From CBDBCU01 sp965242615 (GTDB lineage Bacteria > Chloroflexota > Dehalococcoidia > Lucifugimonadales > UBA3495): a stretch of DNA of 64,000 bases. This document shows, piece by piece, positions 8,293-16,898 of the stretch. The notes beneath the pieces are model-generated. The model had not been told where the DNA came from and made no database searches. It saw only the letters and a list, made by a program, of their open reading frames with translations. Within the stretch, counting starts at the first letter, position 1; each line of letters opens with the position of its first letter. Position numbers and translations under genes: made by a program. Location: assembly GCA_965242615.1 (NCBI GenBank), contig CBDESR010000004.1, positions 62,001 to 126,000 on the forward strand, in the 5' to 3' direction.

Positions 8293-10890
8293 CTAACTCA
8301 GCCAGAAAGTTGACCCATTGGCATCCTTCTGCACTTCAATGCGCGCCGGAAACATATCCTTCAGGTCGTCCAGATGGGTAATGACGATGATTTTGTCAAA
8401 ATCCGGCTCAATGGCGCTGATCACATCCAGAATTCGCTCCCGCCCGGACGCATCCTGCGTCCCAAACCCCTCATCAATAAACAGCGTCGGCAAGGGCGCG
8501 CCGGTACGCTGCGACAGCACTTTGGACAGCGCAATCCGCAAAGCCAGGTTGACCCGAAAGGCTTCCCCGCCGCTATACAGCTCATAACTGCGCAGTCCCA
8601 ACTCGTCGCTGACCTTGATTTCCAGCGTCTCCACCGGCTCGCCGCCCGGCCCGCTCCGCCGTTCCCGTTGCGTTTCCAGCTTCACGTGCATCCGATTGTC
8701 CGTCATCCGCCCCAACAGGATATTGGCTTCCGCTTCCAGCCGCGGCACCACCGTTTCAATCAGCATTGCCTGAATGCCCTGCTTCCCGAAAGCGTTGACC
8801 AATTCCTGATAAATCCCCTGTTCCTCCCGGGCCACCGCCAGTTGTTCCTGATTCCGGGCTTCCGCGGTCATCAGACTTTCCCGCCGCTGCTTCTGTCCTT
8901 CCAGCAGACCTTGCCGCCCCAGCGCGCTTTGCTGCCGGCTTTCCAGTTCCGCTATTTCCGCCGCCGCTTCCTGCCACCGGGCTTGGGCTGCCGGCAGTTG
9001 CTCAATAGCCGCCTCGCCCCGCCGCAGTTGCTCCCGATGTTCCTCCGCTTCCTCCCGCCGCCGTTCCAGCATCCCTTGGGACTGTTGCAACGCCGCCGCC
9101 TCGGCCGGCTCCCGTTCTACCGCTTGCTGCAACTCCCCTTCCCGCTGCGCGTAGGGCTGCAATTCCTGAATCCGCCGATAGCCCTGCTGATAGGCGTCAT
9201 CGTTGTAAGCCAAAGCCGTTATCGCCGCTTCCACTTCCGCCAGCCGCTGCCGTTCCTTATGGGCAAAATCCCCGGCGGCCACTGCCGCCATCGCCGCCGT
9301 CAACTGCTGCTGAACCCGTTCCAATTCCGCCCCGGCTTGCCGGGCTTCCGCTATCTGCTGCTCCAGTTGCGCCATCCGCCCCCGAATTTCGTTGCCTTGC
9401 TTAACCAGCCGCTGCTCCTGCCGCGGCAATTCCTTTTCCCAACCGGCCAACTCTCCCTCCAGCCCTTTCAACTGCCGGTTACTCTCCCGATAAAACTCCC
9501 GCTTCTCCCTAATCTCCCCTTGATAGGCCGCCGCCAGCCGCTGACAGCCGTCCGCCCCCAACGGACTTTGACACAGGGGACAAACGGCCGCCGCCGGATC
9601 CGTATTTTCCAGCAGATGCAATTTTTCCCCCAGCTGTTTCCCTTCCGTAGCATACCGCTCCATCGTCGCCCGCCTTTCCCCAATGCCGTCCGCCAGAACT
9701 TGCATCCGACTCCTCCCGGCGGCGATTTCCCGTTCTGTGGCTACCAAACCCTCCAGACTTTGCCGCGCCGTAGCCAACGCCGCCGTCAATTCCGTCTCCG
9801 CCGTGGCCTTGGGCATCAACTCCCGCTCAATGCGGCGGCGCAGCTGCTCAATTTCCGCTTCCCGCCGTGCCTGCTCCACACTGATGGCTTGTACCAGCGA
9901 CTGCCTTTCCTGCTGCCCTTCCCCCGCCCGCCGCCGGGTATCCTCCAGTTCCTCGAACCGTTGCCGGGCTTGCGCCAATTCCGCCACCCCGGCCGCAATT
10001 TCCGCCGCCTGCTCCAGCAGCCGTCGGTATTCCCGCAACCGCCTTTCCCCGCTGGGCAGAGACGCCGCTAGCTCCTCAATATCCCCTTCCACTTGGGCTA
10101 ACCGCCGCCGCCGTTCCGTCAACGCCGCCGCTTGACTTTCCAGACCGCTGACCTTTTCCCGCAGTTCCTCGGCTTGCCCCCGCCGCTCTGCCAACCGTTC
10201 CTGCAACGCCGCCAGTTCTTGGGCTACCGCCGCCAGTTCCGCCGCCGGATCGCCCAACTCGGCCAATTCCCGCTGCACCTGCGCCGCGCTGCCGGCCAGT
10301 CGGTCGCTCTCGGCCCGGCTTTCCGACTGCCGAAGCCGTGCCTTTTCCCGATAGCGGTCATAAGCCGCCAACCCCAAAATCGCCCCTAGAACCGCTTTCC
10401 GTTCCGCCGGCGTCTTGTTGGTGAACTCATCCGCCCGCCCTTGCAGCAGAAAAGCCGAATTGATAAAGGTCTCATAGTCCATCCCCACCAGTTGCTCGAT
10501 TTTCCCCTGGGTTTCCGCGATGGTGTTGCCCGACACCACCTGCGGCGATACTCCATCGTTATCACTGAGGGCTTGCAGCTGCAAATCTCCCGCCCCCTGC
10601 CGCCGCCGGCCGCCGGCCCGGGTCCGACTCCGTACTGCCCGATAGCGGCTCCCCCGGGCCAGAAACTCCAACTCCACCCGGCAATCCTCGGCCCCATAGG
10701 AGACCAAATCATCCTGCACCCGGCCCCGGGCCTTGCCCCACAGACACCAGGTAATGGCGTCCAGCAACGCCGACTTGCCATGCCCGTTATCCCCGCACAG
10801 GCAAGCCGTATGCACCCCGGTCAAATCCAGAACCGGCGCCTGCTCCCGGTAAGACAGAAAGTTGCGGATATGCAGTTTAAGCGGTATCAA
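8293..10890 (-). CDS. sbcC: SbcC/Rad50-type ATPase, exonuclease subunit C
   Basis: This 865-aa SMC-like ATPase helps process DNA ends and hairpins with the SbcD nuclease. The N-terminal half-site carries Walker A GDNGHGKS at residues 33-40. Long coiled coils follow, broken by a zinc-hook CPLC near residue 435. The C-terminal half-site has the ABC signature YSGGEAFRVNLALRIALSK (~770) and Walker B LFIDEGFGTQD (~800). The start is TTG at 10890, since MIPLKLHIRNFLSY is the family N-terminus. No sbcD lies next to it: the gene downstream is the methyltransferase-HNH fusion and the neighbour upstream is a divergent nuclease. It is either separated from its partner or recruited to the defence cluster. 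Confidence 0.95.
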   Translation of the reverse strand: MIPLKLHIRNFLSYREQAPVLDLTGVHTACLCGDNGHGKSALLDAITWCLWGKARGRVQDDLVSYGAEDCRVELEFLARGSRYRAVRSRTRAGGRRRQGAGDLQLQALSDNDGVSPQVVSGNTIAETQGKIEQLVGMDYETFINSAFLLQGRADEFTNKTPAERKAVLGAILGLAAYDRYREKARLRQSESRAESDRLAGSAAQVQRELAELGDPAAELAAVAQELAALQERLAERRGQAEELREKVSGLESQAAALTERRRRLAQVEGDIEELAASLPSGERRLREYRRLLEQAAEIAAGVAELAQARQRFEELEDTRRRAGEGQQERQSLVQAISVEQARREAEIEQLRRRIERELMPKATAETELTAALATARQSLEGLVATEREIAAGRSRMQVLADGIGERRATMERYATEGKQLGEKLHLLENTDPAAAVCPLCQSPLGADGCQRLAAAYQGEIREKREFYRESNRQLKGLEGELAGWEKELPRQEQRLVKQGNEIRGRMAQLEQQIAEARQAGAELERVQQQLTAAMAAVAAGDFAHKERQRLAEVEAAITALAYNDDAYQQGYRRIQELQPYAQREGELQQAVEREPAEAAALQQSQGMLERRREEAEEHREQLRRGEAAIEQLPAAQARWQEAAAEIAELESRQQSALGRQGLLEGQKQRRESLMTAEARNQEQLAVAREEQGIYQELVNAFGKQGIQAMLIETVVPRLEAEANILLGRMTDNRMHVKLETQRERRSGPGGEPVETLEIKVSDELGLRSYELYSGGEAFRVNLALRIALSKVLSQRTGAPLPTLFIDEGFGTQDASGRERILDVISAIEPDFDKIIVITHLDDLKDMFPARIEVQKDANGSTFWLS

Positions 10891-11131
10891 AACCGAACCT
10901 TTCCCCGACTAACTCCTGAAATGAAACCCTTGCATTCTAGCATAACCAACCAGGCATCTGTCGGCCGCCTTCGACAATTCCCATCGGAAATGACAAACAG
11001 CCGCCCGCCGGTATATAATGACCACCGCAAAGTGTACCGAATGGCAAAACGCGGGCTTGACGGTTAAAATAGAAATCGCCGGGTGGTGTGCTGACGCGAT
11101 TTCGAGGGTTAAAGCAATGGGAGCGTAGCGA

Positions 11132-11902
11132 ATGACGGAACGGTTTCTGCCCGGCGTGCCGGGCGATAAAGTGGAGGCACTGCTCCGGGCGGCGCCGGGG
11201 AATGAAATCAAGTCCGGGAAGTTTGACAGCCCGCAGTCATCGGCGGCCTTGGCGGCCAATGTATTCGGGTACTTCCTGTGCCGTCCCAAGGATCTGCCGG
11301 AATTGCCGGGCTGCGGCGATGCGCGCTGGCCGGCCGATGCCCTGACTTTGGAGAAAGAGTTGCGGTTGCCTTGGCGCGGGGGAACGCACCCCCATCCGGA
11401 TGTGGTGGTAAAGACGCCGACGACCCTGATCGGCATCGAGTCCAAGCGGTTTGAGCCGTTCCGCAGGAATCGGGTAGATAAGCTGTCGGAAGCTTACCGG
11501 CGGCGGCTGTGGGGCAGCCAGATGAAGGGCTATGAACGGGTGCGGGACAAGTTGGGGGAGAATAAAGGGATCCCTTATGCGCTGGATACGGCGCAATTGT
11601 TCAAGCACGCTTTTGCGTTGCGGACGGTGGTACAGAATAGTGGAGCCTATCCCGGGCTGCGCCCGATCCTCTTTTACATTTACGCCGAACCGGAGCGTTG
11701 GCCGGAGGGCGGCGAAAAGATTGCGGCGGCGGCCTTGGCCCGCCACCGGGAGGAAATTGACGCCTTTGCCAAGGAAGTAGCCAACGACGAGGTAAAGTTC
11801 GTATCCTGTTCCTACCGGGAACTGCTCGAGGAATGGGTAGGACAAGGAACAGCGGCCGTAAGCCGCCACGCCGCCCAAGCATTAGTGCGCTTTGCGCCGT
11901 AG
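11132..11902 (+). CDS. PD-(D/E)XK nuclease-like protein
   Basis: This 256-aa protein contains HPDVVVKTPTTLIGIESKRFEPF (about residues 87-110), fitting a D-x(n)-E-x-K restriction-endonuclease-like active site (D in HPD, then ESK). It resembles the putative restriction endonuclease family typified by PGN_0703, but this is memory-based. A GGGAGCGTAGCGA site precedes the ATG. It stands between divergent sbcC and a convergent Mrr-type nuclease, inside the defence-rich stretch. No methyltransferase is fused to it. It could be a solo restriction enzyme, part of a multigene system, or a DNA-repair nuclease. Confidence 0.65.
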   Translation: MTERFLPGVPGDKVEALLRAAPGNEIKSGKFDSPQSSAALAANVFGYFLCRPKDLPELPGCGDARWPADALTLEKELRLPWRGGTHPHPDVVVKTPTTLIGIESKRFEPFRRNRVDKLSEAYRRRLWGSQMKGYERVRDKLGENKGIPYALDTAQLFKHAFALRTVVQNSGAYPGLRPILFYIYAEPERWPEGGEKIAAAALARHREEIDAFAKEVANDEVKFVSCSYRELLEEWVGQGTAAVSRHAAQALVRFAP

Positions 11903-11910
11903 GCCGGGGG

Positions 11911-12900
11911 TTAGACTTCAGTTTCCAGCAGCACCTTGCGGTCGGCCAAAGGAATATCGGCGCGAATGTCCAGGGGTAGTTGGTCGTAGCTGTCGAGAAG
12001 GTTCTTGGTAAGTTCACCGGAACCCCACAAGCGTATCTGAAAGAAAGACCGCTCGTTTTCGCGGCGGACCGCGCGGGTAAAGTCGCTGAGGCTGACCAGC
12101 AAACCGTGGTTGGCGCTGAAACTGGTAATGTTATCCTGGAGCCGGTTGTAGTCAGGCAAATCCACCGGAGAGCTGCCGGATTTTACCTGGACGCACAACC
12201 GGGGTTCGGCAAAGCCCATTTCCCCCTTGCCGGCCACGATGTCAATACCCCCATCAGCGCCGCGTTGGGTTTGCGAAGTGGTGTAGCCTTGGGCTTTGAG
12301 AATCTCCTCGACCAGATACTCCAAACGGTGACCGGTGAATTTCTGACGGATGCGCTCGACGATTTGGTCGGAGATCGCCTCCGGCAAGTCAAAAGTGCTG
12401 GGTTCGTCCTCAGCCATATCGGCCGGGGGAATTGAGACGGCGGGCGGTAGCTCGCCAAGATGCTGGCGGACAACTGCGTCAATACGCTCTTGGCAGTTGG
12501 TGCGATTGACCTGGAAAACGGTCAGCTTTCCGCCGAAGCTATGCAGCAAGTCCTGGTCAAAGTTGATGCGGGGGATGTCCACCGCCGCCCACTCTACCGG
12601 CCGGATATGGGGGTAGGACCAATCGGGTTCATAGCGGTACGGCCCGGTTATGCGGCCAACGGCAACCACCTTGTATTGCTTACGCGGCAATACCACCGTT
12701 TCCCCTACTTGCACCTCATGGGCAAACCGCCACAGTTGCCCGGCCGCATGAGGGCCGCGGGCGTACTGGCGCAGAGCTTCCCGGCTGGGAAACTCGGTTA
12801 CGCCTTTCGGCAACTCAAAATCAATGCCGGCAACGCTATTGTCAATAGCAAATTCCTCAAACTCACCCTGCCGGCCGGCCCGTACTACCCAAACTGCCAT
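11911..12900 (-). CDS. mrr: EVE-like domain + Mrr-type restriction endonuclease (type IV, modification-dependent)
   Basis: This protein of 329 aa starts at the ATG at 12900, chosen because GAGAGGAGGGG lies just upstream and MAVWVVRAGRQGE is the natural domain start. A longer open frame to 12999 lacks this support. Residues ~1-140 look like an EVE/PUA-type reader (WVVRAGRQGE, FAHEVQVGETVVLPRKQYKVVAVGRITGPYRY). Residues ~180-315 are a Mrr catalytic domain: GHRLEYLVEEILKAQGY, GADGGIDI and LCVQVKSG give the D...QxK active site. Such enzymes cleave DNA carrying modified bases. The gene is tail-to-tail with the preceding PD-(D/E)XK gene, separated by 8 nt. Confidence 0.85.
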   Translation of the reverse strand: MAVWVVRAGRQGEFEEFAIDNSVAGIDFELPKGVTEFPSREALRQYARGPHAAGQLWRFAHEVQVGETVVLPRKQYKVVAVGRITGPYRYEPDWSYPHIRPVEWAAVDIPRINFDQDLLHSFGGKLTVFQVNRTNCQERIDAVVRQHLGELPPAVSIPPADMAEDEPSTFDLPEAISDQIVERIRQKFTGHRLEYLVEEILKAQGYTTSQTQRGADGGIDIVAGKGEMGFAEPRLCVQVKSGSSPVDLPDYNRLQDNITSFSANHGLLVSLSDFTRAVRRENERSFFQIRLWGSGELTKNLLDSYDQLPLDIRADIPLADRKVLLETEV

Positions 12901-13046
12901 GTTGATACCCCTCCTCTCCAGTGTAGTGCCAGTATAGCAAGCCCGTAATGGAATAACAACCCGGGCGGCGTCGAAATAAGCACACCAAAATCCCCCCAAC
13001 GCCCCCCATTGCCTAAATCAGCCCATCCGAGTATTATGTTTCCGTT

Positions 13047-16000
13047 ATGCCCACTTACCCCCACATCGCCCAGTATCACGCCGAATTGCAGCGGCTCCGC
13101 GACGCCGGCGGCAGCACCGAGTCCCAAATCCGCCGGGCCTTCGAGAACTGCCTGGACACCTATTGCCGGGAGCATCGGGACAAGTTGACCCTGGTGGCGG
13201 AAATGGAAGCCGAGCAGCGCAACATCCCCGACGGCTCGGTCAAAGACGCCCTGCGGATGGTGCGCGGCTACTGGGAAGCCAAAGACCCGGAGGACGACCT
13301 CGACGCCGAAATCGCGAAAAAGTTTAACCGCGGCTACCCCCGGGACAATATCGTCTTCGAGGACTCCCGCACCGCCGTCCTCTTTCAGAACCGTCAGGAA
13401 GCCATGCGGGTCGATATGTCCCGCCCCGGCGAACTGCACCGCCTCATCCAACGCTTCCTCGACTACGAACTGCCCAGCATCGCCGAATTCCGCCAAGCCC
13501 AGCAGCAGTTCAAAGCCGATTTGCCCTCCGTCCTGGAAAACCTGCGCGCCGCCATCACCGAAGCCGAGGCCGCCAACCGGGAGTACCAAGCCGCCGCCGC
13601 CGCCTTTCTCGAACTCTGCCGCCGCACCATCGGCCCCGCCGTCGCCGAATGGGATGTGCGCGAAATGCTCCTCCAGCACATCCTGACCAAAGACATTTTC
13701 CTGCGCGTATTCGCCGAGGACCAATTCCACCGGGAAAACAACATTGCCCGCCAGCTGGACGGCTTGGAGCGGACTTTTTTCACCGGCGACGTGCGCCGCC
13801 AAGCCATCGACCGCCTCCGCGCCTACTACGGCGTCATCGGCCGCTCCGCCGACGAAATCGCCGACTACGCCGAAAAACAGCAGTTCCTCAAAGCCATCTA
13901 CGCGGACTTTTACCAAGCCTACAACCCGGCCGCCGCCGACTACCTCGGCGTGGTCTATACCCCCAACCCAATCGTGGACTTCATCATCCGCGGCGCCGAC
14001 TGGCTGCTGCAAAAGCACTTCGCCCGCGCCCTCGCCGACGATAATGTGCAAATCCTCGACCCGGCCACCGGCACCGGCACTTTCATCACCAGCCTCATTA
14101 ACTACCTGCCCCCGGAACGGCTGGAATACAAGTACCGCCAGGAAATCCACGCCAACGAAGTCGCCATCCTGCCCTACTACATCGCCAACCTGAACATCGA
14201 ATACAGCTACAAGGAACGCACCGGCCGCTACCTGGAGTTCCCCAACCTCTGCTTTGTGGATACCCTCGACAACCTCGGTTGGCAAGCCCAGGGCGCCAGC
14301 GGCGATACGCTAACGCGGCAAAGCGTGATGGACTTGGGCCGCCTCTCCGAGGAGAACTGGCGGCGGCTCCAAAGCCAAAACGAAAAGACCATCAGCGTCA
14401 TCATCGGCAATCCGCCCTACAATGCCAATGCTACCCTTTGGGGCGATGGCACGGACAATTGGACCTACGCGGCGATAGATAGCCGTATCAGGGAAACCTA
14501 TGTTGCCGCCAGCAATGCCCGGAAAACCAAGCAGTACGATATGTATAAGCGGTTCCTCCGTTGGGCATCGGACCGCTTGGCTGATGACGGCATTATCGGG
14601 TTCATTACCAACCGGGCATATCTCGACGCTTGGCAGGATGATGGTTTCCGCAAGGTAGTCCGGGATGAATTCAGCCATTTGTATATCGTTGACTTGGGCG
14701 GCGATGTCCGCAGCAACAAAAATGTGGGCAATGTTTTCGACATTATGACCGGCGTTGCCATCGGCTTTCTGGTGCGGGAAAGCCAGGTTCGGGAGCCGGC
14801 GCAAATTCACTACTACGCCTTGACCGATGCCCTGTCCGGTTCGGAAAAGTTGACCGCGCTGGCGGCGGCCCATCTCCCCGATTTGCCGCTGACCAACATC
14901 CTCCCCGACGCCAACGCCAACTGGCTCAACCAGCCCGACAGCGGCTTTGACCAGTTGCTGCCCCTGATTGCCCGGCAATCCAAGTTTGCCAAATCCACCG
15001 ACGCCAAGCAAGCGGTGTTTGATCTCCATACCCATGGCATCAGTTCCAACCGCGACCAGTGGGTTTATGATTTCGACGCCCAAAACCTGCGGGACAAGGT
15101 CACTTTCTTTGCCGACACTTATAACGCCCTCCACGATGCCGGCTTGGTAGCTGCCGGTATCCATGCCTATGACCCCGTTATTAAGTGGAGCCGCGACTTG
15201 GTGAATGAGTTTGGCCGGGGCAGGCGCATCGACCCTGACGCGCCGTGCATTATTCAATCCCTGTACCGTCCCTTTGTCGTAAAGCGGCATTTCGCCGATT
15301 TTAAGATGAACGACGTCCTCACCGGCAATCACTACAAGATGTTTGGCCCGGATTTGCGTCAACCCAACAAGGTCATCAACTTCCGAAATAAAGGCGACCT
15401 CTATGCCATAGCGGCGGACAAGCCTACCGATCTCCATTTCGTCGGCGATACCCAATGCCTGCCGCTCTACCTTTACAAGGCTGACGGGGAAAAGGTCAGC
15501 AACATCACGGCTTGGGGCTTGCAGCAGTTCCGTGAACACTACCGGGATGATGCCATCACCGCCGAGGACATCTTTGCCTACACCTACGCCGTGCTGCACG
15601 ACCCGGTCTATCGCCACGACTACCGCCTGGACCTGCTGCGAGAGTTTCCCCGCCTGCCCTTCTATCACGAGTTTGACCTGTGGGCCGAATTGGGCCGGGA
15701 GCTGCTCGACCTGCACTTGGGCTTTGAGACGGTCGAGCCGTATCAACTGGAACGGCGGGAAAACGCCCAAGCCCCGGCGGACGGCGGCAAAGTTATCCTG
15801 AAAGCCGACAAGTCCCGGGGCCTAATCCACCTCGACGCCCGCACCACTTTAGCCGGCATCCCGGAATCGGCGTGGGAATATATCCTCGGCAGCCGCACCG
15901 CCCTGGAGTGGATCCTCGACCAGTATAAAGAGCGCAAGCCCAAAGACGCCACCATCGCCGCCAAGTTCAACACCTACCGCTTCGCCGACCACAAAGAGCA

Positions 16001-16232
16001 AGTCATCACCCTATTGCAACGGGTCTGCGCGGTGAGCGTACGGACGGCGGAAATCGTAGCGGGTATGGCCTACTGGATGGACGGCTGCCTGGTAGTGTCC
16101 GGCGACCGGGAACAGCGCGATTTTATGCTGTTGGGGCTGGCGTACCTATCCAGCCGCCCGCCGGACAGTTATGACGACCCGGAAAATCAGGCTTGGCTGG
16201 GCGCCCTGCCCGATATTGGGGAAGGGGAATAG
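13047..16232 (+). CDS. Single-chain restriction-modification protein: PD-(D/E)XK + N6-adenine methyltransferase + type ISP-like specificity region
   Basis: The 1061-aa protein has an N-terminal nuclease-like domain with P61-D62-G and E77-A-K79 (IPDG...YWEAKD), matching a PD...EXK centre. A helical coupler follows. A gamma-class methyltransferase has motif I DPATGTGT from D338 and motif IV NPPY at 455-458. The ~500-aa C-terminal region (YNALHDAGL, IIQSLYRPF, NITAWGLQQF, GSRTALEWILDQYK) resembles the specificity domain of type ISP enzymes such as LlaGI/LlaBIII. The translocase helicase that ISP enzymes carry between nuclease and methyltransferase is absent, so this looks like a compact type IIG-style enzyme. 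The 1061-aa length agrees with that. A mazF-like toxin starts 6 nt downstream. Confidence 0.88.
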   Translation: MPTYPHIAQYHAELQRLRDAGGSTESQIRRAFENCLDTYCREHRDKLTLVAEMEAEQRNIPDGSVKDALRMVRGYWEAKDPEDDLDAEIAKKFNRGYPRDNIVFEDSRTAVLFQNRQEAMRVDMSRPGELHRLIQRFLDYELPSIAEFRQAQQQFKADLPSVLENLRAAITEAEAANREYQAAAAAFLELCRRTIGPAVAEWDVREMLLQHILTKDIFLRVFAEDQFHRENNIARQLDGLERTFFTGDVRRQAIDRLRAYYGVIGRSADEIADYAEKQQFLKAIYADFYQAYNPAAADYLGVVYTPNPIVDFIIRGADWLLQKHFARALADDNVQILDPATGTGTFITSLINYLPPERLEYKYRQEIHANEVAILPYYIANLNIEYSYKERTGRYLEFPNLCFVDTLDNLGWQAQGASGDTLTRQSVMDLGRLSEENWRRLQSQNEKTISVIIGNPPYNANATLWGDGTDNWTYAAIDSRIRETYVAASNARKTKQYDMYKRFLRWASDRLADDGIIGFITNRAYLDAWQDDGFRKVVRDEFSHLYIVDLGGDVRSNKNVGNVFDIMTGVAIGFLVRESQVREPAQIHYYALTDALSGSEKLTALAAAHLPDLPLTNILPDANANWLNQPDSGFDQLLPLIARQSKFAKSTDAKQAVFDLHTHGISSNRDQWVYDFDAQNLRDKVTFFADTYNALHDAGLVAAGIHAYDPVIKWSRDLVNEFGRGRRIDPDAPCIIQSLYRPFVVKRHFADFKMNDVLTGNHYKMFGPDLRQPNKVINFRNKGDLYAIAADKPTDLHFVGDTQCLPLYLYKADGEKVSNITAWGLQQFREHYRDDAITAEDIFAYTYAVLHDPVYRHDYRLDLLREFPRLPFYHEFDLWAELGRELLDLHLGFETVEPYQLERRENAQAPADGGKVILKADKSRGLIHLDARTTLAGIPESAWEYILGSRTALEWILDQYKERKPKDATIAAKFNTYRFADHKEQVITLLQRVCAVSVRTAEIVAGMAYWMDGCLVVSGDREQRDFMLLGLAYLSSRPPDSYDDPENQAWLGALPDIGEGE

Positions 16233-16238
16233 CCGGCA

Positions 16239-16565
16239 ATGGCGGTCGGGGATATAGTTTGGGTGAACCTGCCTTTCACCGATTTGCTGGGCGCCAAGGG
16301 AAGGCCGGTTCTGATAATCGCCGATGTGCGGGACCGGAACGAAGCCGATTGGCTGGTCTGCGAAATCACCAGCAGCCCCGTGTCCCATCGTCGGGAAATC
16401 GCCCTTTCCCGGCGGGATTTGCGGGCCGGCCGACTGCTTTCGGGCAGCCGGGTTCGTCCTGACCGGATTTTTACGCTGAACGAAAGTGTGTTTGAGCGCA
16501 CCATCGCCCGCCTCACCCCCGCCAAAACCGCCGAAATCCTCACCGCCGTCCGTGGTTTGTTTTAG
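16239..16565 (+). CDS. MazF/PemK-family toxin-like endoribonuclease
   Basis: This 108-aa protein has the MazF/PemK opening G-D-I-V-W-V-N-L-P-F, then K-G-R-P-V-L-I-I-A and a VCEITSSPVSHR segment that corresponds to the toxin core. MazF enzymes cut mRNA at short motifs. There is no antitoxin gene next to it. It begins 6 nt after the restriction-modification gene and uses AAGGGG at the end of that gene as ribosome binding site, which suggests translational coupling. A diverged copy of its last 13 codons recurs at 16857. Orphan MazF genes are common, so the family call is firmer than any toxin role. Confidence 0.85.
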   Translation: MAVGDIVWVNLPFTDLLGAKGRPVLIIADVRDRNEADWLVCEITSSPVSHRREIALSRRDLRAGRLLSGSRVRPDRIFTLNESVFERTIARLTPAKTAEILTAVRGLF

Positions 16566-16617
16566 CCGCTCTTGCTCAGACCAGCTTTCTGGTGCGGCTA
16601 CCCCCGCCCGCTATGAT

Positions 16618-16807
16618 GCCGGTGCTTAACATCCACCGGCCGACGTGGCTACGGTAGTATCCTGAACGGATGCTCGCCCGTATGCCGAGATACCCGCCGG
16701 TGCCTAACGTCCACCGGCACGACGGGGCTACGGTAGTATCCTGAACGGATGCTCGCCCGTATGCCGAGATACCCGCCGGTGCCTAACGTCCACCGGCACG
16801 ACGGGGC
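16618..16807. repeat. 78-79 bp tandem repeat with internal hairpin
   Basis: Units start at 16618, 16696 and 16775, giving two full copies and a third partial one. Each unit begins with GCCGGTG...CACCGGC, a 7-bp stem with a loop around CTAACGTC, and then has a fixed spacer containing GGTAGTATCCTGAACGG. Units 2 and 3 are nearly identical; unit 1 has a few substitutions and one base less. The array occupies most of the 329-bp gap between mazF and the cyclase gene, which holds no other gene. It could be a recombination scar, a MITE array or a small structured RNA. Confidence 0.85.
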
Positions 16808-16856
16808 GGCGAGTAGCCTGCCCTGCCATTATAGCATACTACCGTATCCCTACTTC

Positions 16857-16898
16857 CCCGAAATCCTGGCCGCCGTCCGCAGCCTGTTTCCCCCCTAA
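16857..16898 (+). pseudogene. Severed 3' end of a second mazF-like gene
   Basis: The 14 codons here read P-E-I-L-A-A-V-R-S-L-F-P-P-stop, closely matching the end of the intact MazF upstream (A-E-I-L-T-A-V-R-G-L-F-stop at 16530-16565). Nothing of the rest of the gene is present: the tandem repeat array lies immediately 5'. The simplest reading is that a tandem mazF paralogue was deleted by, or replaced with, the repeat array. The last bases overlap the stop codon of the convergent cyclase gene. Confidence 0.65.

Noticed and set aside
8374..10071. 565-aa open frame on the plus strand
   Set aside because: Arg/Pro/Leu/Gln-rich antisense of sbcC with no family motif.
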